A DNA stretch of 64,000 nucleotides. Origin: Tubiluchus corallicola. Taxonomy: Eukaryota; Priapulida; Priapulimorpha; Priapulimorphida; Tubiluchidae. The notes under the pieces are model-generated. The model did no database searches and was not told the DNA's origin. It worked only from the letters and a program-made list of their open reading frames with translations. The stretch's first letter is position 1. Every line of letters begins with the position of its first letter. Of this stretch, positions 1-13,000 are shown piece after piece. The stretch is taken from contig JAQGDQ010000056.1 of NCBI GenBank assembly GCA_030141605.1, positions 558,001 to 622,000 on the forward strand. The letters run 5' to 3'. Both the position numbers and the translations under genes were made by a program.

Positions 1-862
1 ATTCCGTACTGACAATTAAAAGTTTTAACGAGAGGACGACTACTGCCTTAAGGAGAGGACATCTACTGCCTTAATGTGTTTGACACGGTTACGGTTATCA
101 TTTGCCCGAAACAACAAGAAGACAAGATTGTTTTCCAGAAATATATGTAAATATAGCTCTATTCAATTCTAGCCAAAGCTCTGCATAAATATTTTGTGCA
201 AAACCAGAATTGAACAGTTATTGCTGTCTGTAATGTGCAAACAATCCAAGCAGTATTTCCTTCACTATACTGTGCCTCTTTAATGAGGGTAATACATTTT
301 TCTGAAATAGAAGACAAAAGTAGAGTGACCCTACAAACAGATTTGGTTAAAGTGTCGCAGGTTTCTTCACAATGTTGGCACAATCATTTGAGTTTGGAGT
401 TTCCCTTTCACAAATGTAAATACCTTACCAGGCTAAGGGTTGCTATATTATCCAGAAGATGCAGCAGTGCTGTTTACTCATAGCTGTAGAAGGTACTGGG
501 TAGTGATAATGAATAAAAGCCAGTTTCATTCTATGCAGAATAAACTGTCAAACTACACATTGAATATCTATCCGCAACAATTCCTTTCTGAAGTTACGGC
601 TTTCGCCTTTGGGAAAAATGGCAGAAATCCACAAAAAAAGTTTTTTTTATCACCACAGCTGCTATTTACTGAAAACAATTGATCATGTGTTACCAGCTTG
701 CATTACCATCTTTATAAAAGAGCTGTTATAAGACACCTTATCAAGCAGCAGGCAATAGTGCAAATGATCAACAATGATAACAGTGATTGTAAAAACATTC
801 CATTTGAACGTTCATTTTGTCTTCTTTTAAATTTATTAATTGTACTGAAGTTATTTAAATCT
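1..862. other. Left-edge stretch without a supported gene
   Basis: No exon with matching phase and a recognisable domain was found on either strand. The stretch holds a short imperfect direct duplication near 30-75 (unit about 22 bp) and, on the minus strand, the likely 3' flank of the inhibitor gene. If the last inhibitor exon is spliced rather than terminal, a further exon could lie here or beyond the edge. Confidence 0.5.
832..837 (-). terminator. Candidate poly(A) signal AATAAA of the inhibitor gene
   Basis: A minus-strand AATAAA lies 25 bases past the in-frame TGA (865-863) that follows the last thyroglobulin-1 module. This would give a very short 3' UTR. It supports exon 17 being terminal, but a GTGAGT donor-like sequence at 870-865 leaves the alternative of splicing open. 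Confidence 0.4.
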
Positions 863-1083
863 TCACTCACCTGGGCATACAGGCTTCTGTCCTTGCACTC
901 TAGTATTTATGAACTGGGCACCAGATGAATCTACACAGTAACATGTTCCATCATAAGGATCACACTGAATTTGCTCATAATTGCTTTCAGCATCACAGAA
1001 CGGAGTGGAATCCTCTAATGGCGTTGGAACATCTTGGAATCTTGTATCTTTCTGAGCATTGGAAGCCCTTTCTATTTGGCAAG
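863..1083 (-). CDS. Inhibitor gene exon 17: intact thyroglobulin type-1 domain and C-terminus
   Basis: Six-cysteine thyroglobulin-1 module with QIQCDPYDGTCYCVDSSG and a closing KPVCPG. Unlike exon 3, the third and fourth cysteines are kept. Reading on gives PGE and a stop at 865-863, followed by AATAAA. A GTGAGT at 870-865 could instead act as a phase-1 donor. The acceptor lies in a 27-bp tandem duplication. Confidence 0.75.
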
Positions 1084-4000
1084 CTAAAAAATTGTTATGT
1101 TATTGGTAAGCTAAAAAACTGTTATGCTATCGGCCAGATAACTATGTGACATTTGAAATAACAAAGCTGGAATGGGAGCGTTTATTTATGAATAAATAGG
1201 TTGAAGCTGCTATCCTCCTCTTTAGAAAAATCATAGTTGGTTGTTTGCAATTAGCCGGAATGCGTGTTGTTGATTTCTGATTTGCCTTAGAAATGAACAG
1301 CATAAAAATAACAGCATCTATACTGGCACTGGGTGATTTTACACCTCATTAGCTTGCAATGAGCAAAAGTCAACACATTGGACACACAAGAGTAATGCTA
1401 CCATACATTGAAAACACAGGGAAAAAAAGTCACATGAACAAAGAAATATATCATTAATAATATGTGCTACCTGAAAGCTCATCGGGAATCCAGCAAAGAT
1501 TCACTCCACAACCTTCAGCTGTGCAACACTTCTCAATCCCTTTGCAGTCTGCATCAGTGTCGCATTTACGCAAACCCAAACACTCGTCTCCCATTAACCT
1601 TGACAGATCTGGGCAAACTCCAGGCTTGTCATCCACATCAGCTAAAACCAAATTTTCAAGTGTGTGTGTGGCATATCATTATAGTTTAGACACAGCACTA
1701 GTGCAATGCTATCAACAAAAGCAGATTTTAAAACATGTATTACAATAACCCTGACAACATGCGCAATAATGACTTGTAGACAAAATATCATAAGTGCTCT
1801 CCACACTATGATATTTTTTGTGAGAGAAGTAATTCTTCTTCTGCTGCTGCGTCTATTAATTTTGCCTAATTGCATCTGTTTTATTCGAACAGTGGTTTAA
1901 TAATTTAGCAATTATGTTGTAAAAGAGAATAAGTAAATCATAATATCTATAAATATACATGTATATGTATACCGTTGCAGCGCGTGATACAGTCCAGAAA
2001 TGAGACAAAATTGTTGTCATTGCCTCCACAGCCCGTGTAGACAAATCGTTCACATTTTCCTGTAGCCGAGTTGTGAAACCATCGTATACTGTACTCACCG
2101 CATAAACCAGTATTTAATGGCTGGTCACAGTAATCACCCTGCCGAGCTAAAATAATAGATATTTATCTTCATTGTAAGAAAGTTCACCAAGTTTTCACAA
2201 CTAGTTTCGTGCGGTTGAATTAGTATGTATTAGAAACATTTTATTTCATGAAAGCTGAACAAATTTTGGTTTGATAGTATGTCACTTATTAAAGAAAATT
2301 TTGAGTAGAATGACGTTGCACGAAATGAATGCATAAATAGCTGCTTTTTGAATACTGCCGTGCCATCAATTGTAAGTTTTTTGTATTTAAGAAAATCCTT
2401 AGACTTATTAGAGTATTTTTTATTGGTTAAATTTGCTGGTAGTTTTTCGATTTGCAGTCTGCTTACGTGCACACTGCTGGCGACAAGCTTCATAAGTTTC
2501 GAAGTTATTCTGTGTTCCACCACAGCCACCATAGATAAATCTCTGACATTCTTGAGTGTCTTTGTCATACCACCAGCGTGGAATGTATGCTAGACAGGAG
2601 AATGCACCAGTATTTGTTTGCTGAGGTTGCTCACATACAGGTACATTGGTTTCTGGTTCTAAAACACAAAAACAGAATAGTGATTACACCTTGTAACTGA
2701 AGTTCTATACTCTCATCGTTTGAGCAAAAACTTACACAGATAAAATAACTAAAATTAAGCACAATTATTTAATGGAATATTTTTTCCAATAGGTAATGCT
2801 GTTATTTTAAAGTATTGTAAGCATGGAAAAATTCTGTTTGGAATGTGAAGAAGCATTTCAAAAATTACAGCACTACCTTCCTTTAATTCTCGAAGACAGA
2901 ATCTTATAAAGTGAACTTAGTTTCAAATGACAGGCCCCATTTGACAGCATTTTTACCTCACCACATATTTGTGTAATACTTGATGTTGAAGTAATAATAG
3001 CCAAGAAGCTTTTTTTAATATGTCATGATTGCTACCATCAGTCAATGGTCTAAAAACTCATTTTTGCATAAATATGCTTAGATGACTGTATTTATTTTTG
3101 CATTGTTATAGCTATTATAGCTGCTAACTAAACTCCTTATTTTAAAACCAAAACGTTTAAAATAGCAAACTGAACAGTATTTCTATTATAATTTTAAATC
3201 AGATCACCCAGAAAGTAATGAAAATTGGTACTGTTGATCGCTTATATATTTTAGTTTACAGTAACCAGTGAAAAAACATTGGAACTTGGCTAAAATAATA
3301 AACCCAATTCACAGTGTTACCTCAGAATTATCACGTGAGAGAGGGCAAATATTAAAAAAGCAGTAAAATGGAAGTTAAACCATCTAAAATTATTTGCACC
3401 AGTGGTTCGTGCTGTTACAATGAAATTTTTTCGAAGTCAGAAAATTTTTAGGATAGCACATGCTCTATTATTATTATATACTATTGTCAACATATCAGTG
3501 ACTTGACTTACCATTTCCAGTACTTCTAGAAGAACACTGACATGTTCTACATCCATCTCTGTCATATATAAAGCTAGTGCAAGACTCGGTATTTTGTGTG
3601 CATGTCTGGTCAGGACAACGTTGTTGTCTGTCATTTGAGCAAGTGCATTCGAAACAGCCATTACTGACAGCTAGTCCATACTCACATTGAAGACTACAGG
3701 AAACTATAGGGCAGTCTATAAAATAAAAATTCCAATTTTTGTGCATGAAAAATTTATTTTTCAAACCTGTACATTAATTAACATAATTTTCAGGAACGTT
3801 AATTTTCCATGGTTGTCTGAATGGTTGAGATGCTTATAACGCACTCAATTTTCAAAGCTTCAAGCAACCAATGAAAATGTTGGATAAATGGTTTTCTGGG
3901 CATTTTTATTGAGTATTAATTTTTTACTAGTACACAAAACTAAATGATACAGTGCAGATATAGTGAAGAAATAAAAGTGGATACAGTTTACAGAGAATCC

Positions 4001-7000
4001 TCGACAGAGAATATAATGAATTTATCAATAGTTGCATCAACACAAAAATCTCTGATCCTTGTCTACTTGTCGGCAGATTAATAGTGGTGCTGATTACTGC
4101 TCACTAGTGTGGCTATGTTAGTTTTGTCTACTCATCAGCTTTTAATTTTCACATAAAATAATTAACAAATCTCAGTATAATTCTAATGCCGGGTTATTAC
4201 CACTTTCATTTTTAAATTAAAAAAATTGGTTATGTCAGCCACATGCAAACCAATTGGATGTTGTATGTTGCTATTAGTAGGCCGATTGTTTCAGTTTAGA
4301 ATCATTGCAATCAATGTATGAAATTCATTACAAATTCATTGCAGGCAACCCACATTTGCTGATTTAAACTGAGACTAGTAGTAAAAATGCAATAAGCACA
4401 GATCTTGTTGTGGAGAATTCCCAAAGCTCATTTGCGAAGTAATTTGAATAAAAAAGATAGGTTTAGAACTGTTTGTACAAGCTGAGGTCATATATTAATC
4501 GATTTAATAAAATTGTTTCTGGGACTGCTAGCTAACATTTTGTTATTACCATAGAATCAACATTATCTAGGTTTATTACCAGCAACATCGCTGTCTTCGC
4601 ATTCACATAATCTGCATCCATTCTCATCGTATTTATATGTGGCACAACCTGCCCTGTTGTTTCTCACTCGGCACCTAAAAGATGGACAGTCACGCCTTGT
4701 ATTATCTTCAGAGCAGGAGCAAAAGAAACAACCATCACGTTTCTCTGCCAAGCCATTTCTACACTCCAGATTGCAGTTAATAGCAGAGCAAACTGAAAAA
4801 AACATCATGATTAATAAGGATAGTTTAATGCTCTCCTTGTTTTTAAAGCAGGTACCGAGACTATGCTGAGCTTTTTGTATATATTTATTTGATACATATA
4901 TAAGCAGCACAATCATGTATAGTAATAATAATTTACATAGTTTAATATTATGCGACTTCTACTGTAAACAGGTCGCAGACTATGCCAGTCCTAAATGGTT
5001 TGTAGAACACACTCCTCTCTGTATTCTGTGCCATTAATAACTATTATATTTCTACATAAAATCTGCGAGCAGGGATTAAGGAATTTAAGAAAAATTGGAA
5101 AAATTATGTTAGGTTTGGATACCTGAATATTCACTTAACAGGGCTTTACAAATTTGGGTAAAAAGCTTGATACTAAATATTTCATTTTTTGCTAACATAA
5201 GATAGCAAAAGAACTATTTCCTACTTACTACCAGTATCAAGCGAGAAGCCTTCAATGTCGCTTTTGGCGCATGAACATGTTCGACATCCATTCGCATCAT
5301 ACTCATAGTTGTCACAGTTTCCACTGTTTGGTCCTACGACACATTTAAAAATTGGACAGCCTTGCCTCGTTTTGTCTTCAGAACAAGAACATGTAAAACA
5401 CCCTTCTTTTCTTGCCAAACCATAGTCACACTGCAGGCGACAGAATAATGGAGGGCAGCCTGTAAAAGAGCATTCTAGCATTGAATTACTTGTTGCCACA
5501 AAAACAGTTGAAGATTTCTTCAACATTTAGATTAGATGTTAGTAATTAACAACAGATAACTTTTTCAAAATTAATTATAGATGTTTATTAAAAAAATTAT
5601 CATTCCCAAATGTGACTAAGCATGGATTCGATACCAGAGCACCATGAGCCCAATGCTATACCAATTATTGTATAATAGTTAGTATACTAGTGTTGAGAAA
5701 TGCTATTATGTCATAATTGATTCATGGTTCAAACAGTAGTGTAGCTGGGGGGGGGGTGTAGGAGGCGGTGCACCCCGGTTTTCAGAGCGCAGCATTTTGA
5801 GCAAGTGCAATGAAAAATTTGATTCTGTCAGATAAAAAAACCGACAATTTAATTTCTGCGAAAATGATGCTTACAGGGCTTGTGAAGATGATAATTAGTA
5901 ATTAATATGATAATATTTGTAACAGTTTGTCTTTGTTGACAAAGTTTCTGTAAGGTACACATTTTGATTAACTATAGAATACATTTATAGTCACGCTTGT
6001 AGCTGCAAGCTTATCACAGATTATTTACATAAAATTCCACATGGGTTTTAATGATGTGCTTGTCACTGGCATTTGGTTTCTTTAACACAGATGTTATTGC
6101 AATTACATTGTTATTATTTGCATAATAATGATTGTGATTCAGTGGCTTCTTGGCTCACCAATGTAGTTTTAAGAATTTTTAATTTTGAGTGCCTTTTAAC
6201 AATGTACTTGTCACTGGCATTTAGTTTCTTTAACACAGATGTTATTGCAATTACATTGTTATTATTTGCGTAATAATGATTGTGATTCAGTGGCTTCTTG
6301 GCTCACCAACATAGTTTAAGATCTTTTGAATAGCACCGTCAGAACGTGAATAATTGACATAAATACTTGTGAATCTATTGACTAGTTCATGAACACTAAT
6401 CTTAACTTTATTTCTGGAATATTTTGCTGACACTAAAATTTTAGCTTTCTTCATTCAACTGTTAAGAAGTTCAAAGTTCCGCATTAAATACAGCGGCCTC
6501 TTACAACTCTTAAAGTGTTACACTTTGAAGAAGCCTTTCAGTATCTTAACTTTTGAGCTTTGAAACATATAGAGTGAATTTATTTTTTTACAAACCGATT
6601 TTTTTATCTTTTCAGTAATACTTTTTTTATTTTAAGAATTTACATCCGCAACTTATTGCAACTACGGGGTAACACAGTTGAATTTTACAAAACTAAAATT
6701 TTCCTACATAAAAATTTCCATCGGGGGTGGGGGCGGGATGAGCGCCACTTTCAAGTGTTGCTTCGGGTGCCAAAAGATCTTGCTACACCATTGGTTTCAT
6801 AGCATTGGATTCATAGTTCGCTGGTATTGAACCCAGGCCTAGTTGCATCTTTTCTAATATCCAGTCCTTAAAAGCACCGAATGATTAATGCTTGGTAAAA
6901 CTCATGGTAAAACACTTGAATCACATTACGGGCAAATATATGATTTTTTCAGTAATTGATCCAGTTGATCTCTAATGTATGCTTTTAAAATTATTCTGTT

Positions 7001-10000
7001 TAGTATTTATTTTTCCCCAATACTCAAAGTGAAATAGAGTTTCATACACCATCTGGTCTGGGAAACTGCAATTCTGGAATTGCGGTACTTAAGACTATAA
7101 AGAAATTTGTGACCACTGGTAAAAAGTAGAGCACAGTATTTCAGTCGAAATCGATGTGTGCATAAAGTCAGACTTGCATGCAATGTTAAGTTTAGAAATG
7201 TGGTACCTGCTGCACTTCATATATAGTCTGTTCCTAAAGAAATGATGGCTAAGGACTTGCCTTTAATAAGAACATTGAGAAATCTCGATTTCCGTATTTG
7301 TTATTTTGAAACAGTCGATTATGAAATAAGTACGTGAATATTTATGCGAAACAGCAAATGGAAACTTTGCAGTAGAATCAATGCAGATGTCTCAGTACTT
7401 CTTCGATGGCTATAATAGCACCATGGTATGTACCTCAAAGTAAGACGAAAAAGACAGCAGAAGAAATTAAGGAAGAACAACTTTGCATCACCTGATTCCT
7501 CGTCTTCTAAGACACTTGTCATGACCTCCGTGAGCGAAACGCACTTGCAAGTTTCACATCCATTCTCATCTTTAGCTCTTCCCATCAGACAGAAGTTTCG
7601 ACATTCTACTGGCTCACACCGAGGCTCTAGACATTTGCAAACATCATATCGATCAGAATCTGATTTCAGCAACATTTTATTCTGGGTAGGAGACTGGTTT
7701 ATATATTTTTGGAAAACACAAACACAAGTTGCAGCCAGTTTCATCTTGTTTGAATCAATATGCTCATTTTTGCATGTCTTTCCTGGACAAGGTTCTGGCA
7801 TAAGGCGGACTGTTTTAGATTATTATTAGTCAGTGACTTTTAATGTCAAAGCTGTGGCAAGTTAGTGTGCAGAGTTTTTTTAAGCTTACCTTTTACAGTG
7901 TCGACTTCTTGCCTTGTTTCCAGGCATTCGCATGTGTCACAATTGTTTTCGTCTTTTGCACGCCCACCCTCACAGAATAATCTGTTACAATAAAAACAAG
8001 TATATACATGTAACAGTTTTGCCATTTTTACCACAGTTTGCAGCACAATTTCGAAGTAACTAAAAACTGGATCTCATTGGTGTAAGATCCAGCTAAAACA
8101 AAAGTGAGAATCTTTAGAAACCCACTCTTGTTTTCCAATGGGTTTTCAAAATTTGAGTAAAAAATTTTGCATTGTGTTCGTGAGCAGTACTATTCAAAAC
8201 CTTCCATCTCATTTCAGTTCTACTTTGCACATGGAAATGCAAGAACAGGATGTAGTTATAACATGTAGACAATGTTTCTGACGTGGACAGAAACTGAAGA
8301 TTTGAAAGCTATAATTAAGATTTTATTGAAATCACAATGACTGATTACACAGAAACTACACTTCACAATGAAATCTCAAACTTGTGACTTTTCAACACGT
8401 GACCTGTGGGTCAGGGATCAACCAATCTCGGTGTAACTTATACCATTCAATTTGTGTGATTGAGACCTTTCATTTGACGTATTACAATCTAGGTTTGGCC
8501 GACATTGTAAAGCATTTGTCTAATTGACCCCTATTTGCTCCCTAGTGGGGTCATATGTTAACCAGTCTCACTGTAACCTATACCATTCGGTTCGCTTCAT
8601 CGCGACCTTTCATTTTGGTATGCTATAAGATACCAATGTTCGACACTCCATGCATTTCTGTTTCGCGATGCCCATTTTTCAGTTTAATGTGGGTATCCAC
8701 AATTTTGCATTATGGCCGGAAGTTTAAAGCTTGTCAGCCTTTTAAAACCCAAGTTCCCATCTACCTCACAAATACTTGTGAAAAATATTGAAAAACCTAG
8801 GAGGCATTCAGTCATAATCATAAAACTGACCAATGTCCACTGCCCTTCACCCCTTGACCAGAGGTCAGAGGCCAACATACTGCTGTGAGTTTCATGACCC
8901 TAGCTTGCAAGCCTAACAAGTTATTAAGCGAAATAAATGTGGAAAATAAATAACAAATAAAGAAAGAGCCATATGAGAACCAATAAGATTTTGCTATAGC
9001 AAAAAAGGTGACAAAGTTAGGATGCAGCCTGGATTTGAACCAGGAATCTTCTGCTAAATTGCAGATGCATTAATCACTAGGATGCCACATCTCCCAGTTG
9101 TCAAAGCAGTCCAACTGGCCAACCATTTTAGCTGGCCAATTTCAGCATTTCTAATATTAGCTCGCTCACACTAGGGCATGTCTAACTAATTAGATTAATT
9201 TTCTATTTTGAGTAATTTTGAGCCAGGAATTTCCATGGGTGATTAATTAATTGTTATAATGTTAATGTCCAAGTAGTTATGGTTAGCCTAAGTACATGTA
9301 GTACCTGGGAATGCACAATAATACTGGATTTCAAGCAATTTCTGTGAAATTATTGTGTCAAAGCAAATTATTTACCTGCATATTCTTGGTGTACAGTGTG
9401 ATGGCAAGTTTGGATTAATGGTTCCCACACCGATACAAGTTGGCACTGGATCACAGTGTTCTTTTTTACAGACATCATCTTTTAAAGCACAGACTTGATC
9501 TCTGGGACATGCAAATTCCTAAAAGCCAAACCAAATGATTTTAAACAGAAACAGCAGCACAAGTTTCAAAAACTTTCAAGTCAGCTGCCTGTATGGCTAT
9601 AGTTGCATTTCAACATGTAGTTATTTCTCATGGAACCTTAAAAATTTTTATATTATGCAAATCTCTCAATGACTCACATTTCCCATGCCAATCAGTATGG
9701 AAAAGCTAATAATAATAATAACAACAATAATAGCGTAGATCTTTTTACTCCCAAAACTGAACATTAATAAGAAGTTATAGATCTATGCTCTTATGTGCTG
9801 GGACAGGTGACCCGTGTTGGCTGTTGACAGCCTGTTGTGAGAAAACAAGATGGTCAACATATAGCTTCACAATTAGCTTGTGATTCTTTATAGATAATTA
9901 AAATTCCTCACTAAATGAAGTTATTTAAAAATAAAATGAGTGTCGATGATGCTGTCTCCTGAGTCTCATGTTTGACACCTTGAGGATCTTGATATTCGAC

Positions 10001-13000
10001 AAAAGGACATTCCTGTTGGTCAAATTTTGTTGTTCAGGTGCCTCTTGGTCAAAATGGGTTTTTCAAGCCTAGATTTTATTCAGATTTTTGGTCATTATTG
10101 ACAATTTTCAGGATTCCTACATATGACCTCTGACCCCAGGGTCACTGTAGGCCATCGGCCAAATGTTCTCATCATTATCAACACACAACGTTCTCAATAC
10201 TATTTGCACTTGTTCAAATCTGGATCTGCCCTACTTACCTTAGAGGAAAGGGCAAAACATTTTGGTAAATGATGAAATGTCTATGTCTCACCACCTGTCA
10301 CAGTAATCTGGTTTATTTAATAAAAATTAATGCTGAGCTATTTGTACTAAATTTTGACTGTTTTATGCATACTTTACCAATTCATTTTGTTGATGGTTCA
10401 ACTTATAATATTTCTGGGAAAGCTGGTGGGTTGCCAGACAGACTAATCCCTCAAACCCTCCTTGCTACATCCATCAATTCATGGTTACAGCTACTGCAAA
10501 CTATTTTAGTACTGATTAACACACTGATTGTATTTTTACACAAGTTACTAGGCACATTTCTGCAAAATTAACAAATTAAAGCTAAGCTAATAGATCCCTA
10601 TACATCAGGAATGATAGCATTATTACAGTTTTTTACCGCACACAAATCATCTGGAGGCAGCGGAATACACGTAGGTACAGGTGGTCGACATGGCGCCATT
10701 TTGCAGATCACTTCTTGCAATGCACATACTTCGAAAGGACGGCATTCAATGTCCTACAAATTATACAGCATCATACAAATGACTAACATTAGTACAGAAA
10801 AATTGTCAGTGAGGCAAGTTTTAAGCAGAGTGTAGTTTGCTATTAATACTCTCAATTAAGACTGCTATTAAGACTCTTTTTTGATGAGTTATAATGCATT
10901 ATGTATCAATTTTTGAGTTTAAATATGGCAAAACTGAAATAAATAAGCCACTCTACAATGAAAGTAAAAAATTCATTTTGTCAAATTTAACAAATGTAGA
11001 CACTAACTTCACATGTTAGTTCTTTTGGTTCATCTATTGGCACACATTCTGGAACTGGATCACATGGAGCCCTAAAGCAAAGAACTTGCTGTAGTCGACA
11101 CTCTGTTCCTGCGTCACATTTTATATCCAAACAAGATGGCTTCTTTGCCTCTGTTTCTGAAACATTCAAAAAGAGCATGTACTTAAAAATCAGCAGTAGA
11201 AATAAAAGCTAGCATTTGCTTTTACACATAGTAGAAAGTGGCAATTATATTATTGCACTTTATACAATTTGTATAATTTTGCTTTCAGGTTGGTTAATGG
11301 CAATCTATACATAATGATCATGACAATAAAAAACATAGATGTACAGAAAAGCCTTTCGCTCATTAGCTCACAAGCCATTAGCAACAAACTAATGCATCAA
11401 TAAGAGCACAAGAATGTTAAGCTTTTTAAAAGCTGATGAATTGTAGTTCTCATGCTTTACTAACTTCAACGTGGTTTTTGTACTTGAACATTTCTGAACT
11501 TTCTTCATCATTTACCATAAATGCCCAAAAATATAACATTCATTTATATTTTTTTGGCTTGTTGATTTGGATAACTAGCTGATTCTGGAGGTTTGACGTT
11601 AGTAACATCAGGTCTGAAGATGGGGGTCAATCACTGCTTAAAATGTCTTTCATTTGAACAAAACAAACTGATATCTTACCAACACATTTAATCAGTTTTG
11701 GACACAAATCGCTGATGCATAGTGCGTCTTCTAAGATGCACTCTGATTCAGGTGGGCAACCAGAATTCTGAAACAGTGAATCCCCAATTTAAAAGCCAAC
11801 CTTAAAAGAAAGTGAAATTGTGAACAAAGATTTAATGACATAGCTAAAGCTTATTAAGAACCAATAAAATTTTGTAAAGTATGACAAAAATTGTTAAGTT
11901 TTTGTCTTGTCTTATATTTTTTTTACCCATAAATTCAGTGGAAAGCTCAGTACCTTGCAGGGGTGTGGCTTGCATTCGCATGTGGGACAGCCATCTTCGT
12001 CGGTTTCGTATCCATGTTCACATGGATCGCATTGTCCGATCTCATCGCATGGTGCCGAATCTTCAAATAAATATCGCTATTAATGTCAGTAATCCAAAGC
12101 GATATTTTATTGATCAGCGACTTTGCTGTAGCAGTGCAAAACATATTGGTTTTGACGAGGAATTTTGATTATTTCCCAAAATTCACCAACGAATAAAGCT
12201 AAATCAGCTTATTTTGATTATTATGCAGGTTTGAAGTATGTCATTTGGCTCTTCACATCAGCTGGTGCCCAATTAAGGATGTGTAGAGAAAGAGTAGGAA
12301 GTAGGGACACACTTCCAGGGTTTTGCTGGCTACCTATTAGAGCTGGCTTTTATAGCATTCAAAATACACATACCTGAATCACAGCGAGGGCGTCCTCTTC
12401 CAGGTGGCGTTCTTGTGAAAGGAATTTCGTTTCCTTGTGTATCAACACACCAGGAATAACCTGTACTTCCGTGAAACTGAATCTGCTGATATTCTCCGCT
12501 ATCTGTGCATTGAGGTTGGTATGAACCAATAGGAGGTAAAAGCTGTGAATTTAAATTAACTACCTGGCAAGCTAGAAATAAAAATGCAACAGTGATTATA
12601 CAATGTGAAAATTATCCATAATAGATAAAAATTCAGTAGTGAAAAAATAGATAGTTAAACAGCTCAACATAATTATAATAAATAAGGAGTACACAAAAAC
12701 AGGGCACAATTCTTCAAGCTAAAATATGTGATTGTGATAATTAGATTTTCTAAAGAAAAAAAAAGCAATTTGCAGGAGGCAATAAGAAGACAATTTGGAG
12801 TTCCATAAACAGAAGACAAGCAGTAGGCCTAGATACGATAATCATGTATTTTGTAACATGTCTCTCCAATCATAATTTCTACCTATATTTTGGCACTTTT
12901 GTTAATAGAAAGTTCACATGAAAGCAGCGCTGTGGAAAAGCATTCAACAGTTCTTTTACTTGTATTGTTAATTTACCTGTTAAAGCCGGTTTGCTACAAA

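Noticed and set aside
159-383. Cys-containing minus-strand frame (CQHCEETCDTL) that might be a further inhibitor exon
   Set aside because: A stop codon lies directly before it in frame, no acceptor gives the phase-1 entry required after exon 17, and the Cys spacing fits no neighbouring module.
7428-7829. 133-codon plus-strand frame
   Set aside because: Antisense shadow of inhibitor exon 10, whose minus-strand translation carries the conserved Cys motifs.
9015-9100. A functional tRNA gene
   Set aside because: A and B boxes are recognisable, but the acceptor stem does not pair over seven bases by eye.
10269-10571. 100-codon plus-strand frame inside an inhibitor intron
   Set aside because: Low-complexity hydrophobic content, opposite strand, no homology recognised; treated as chance.
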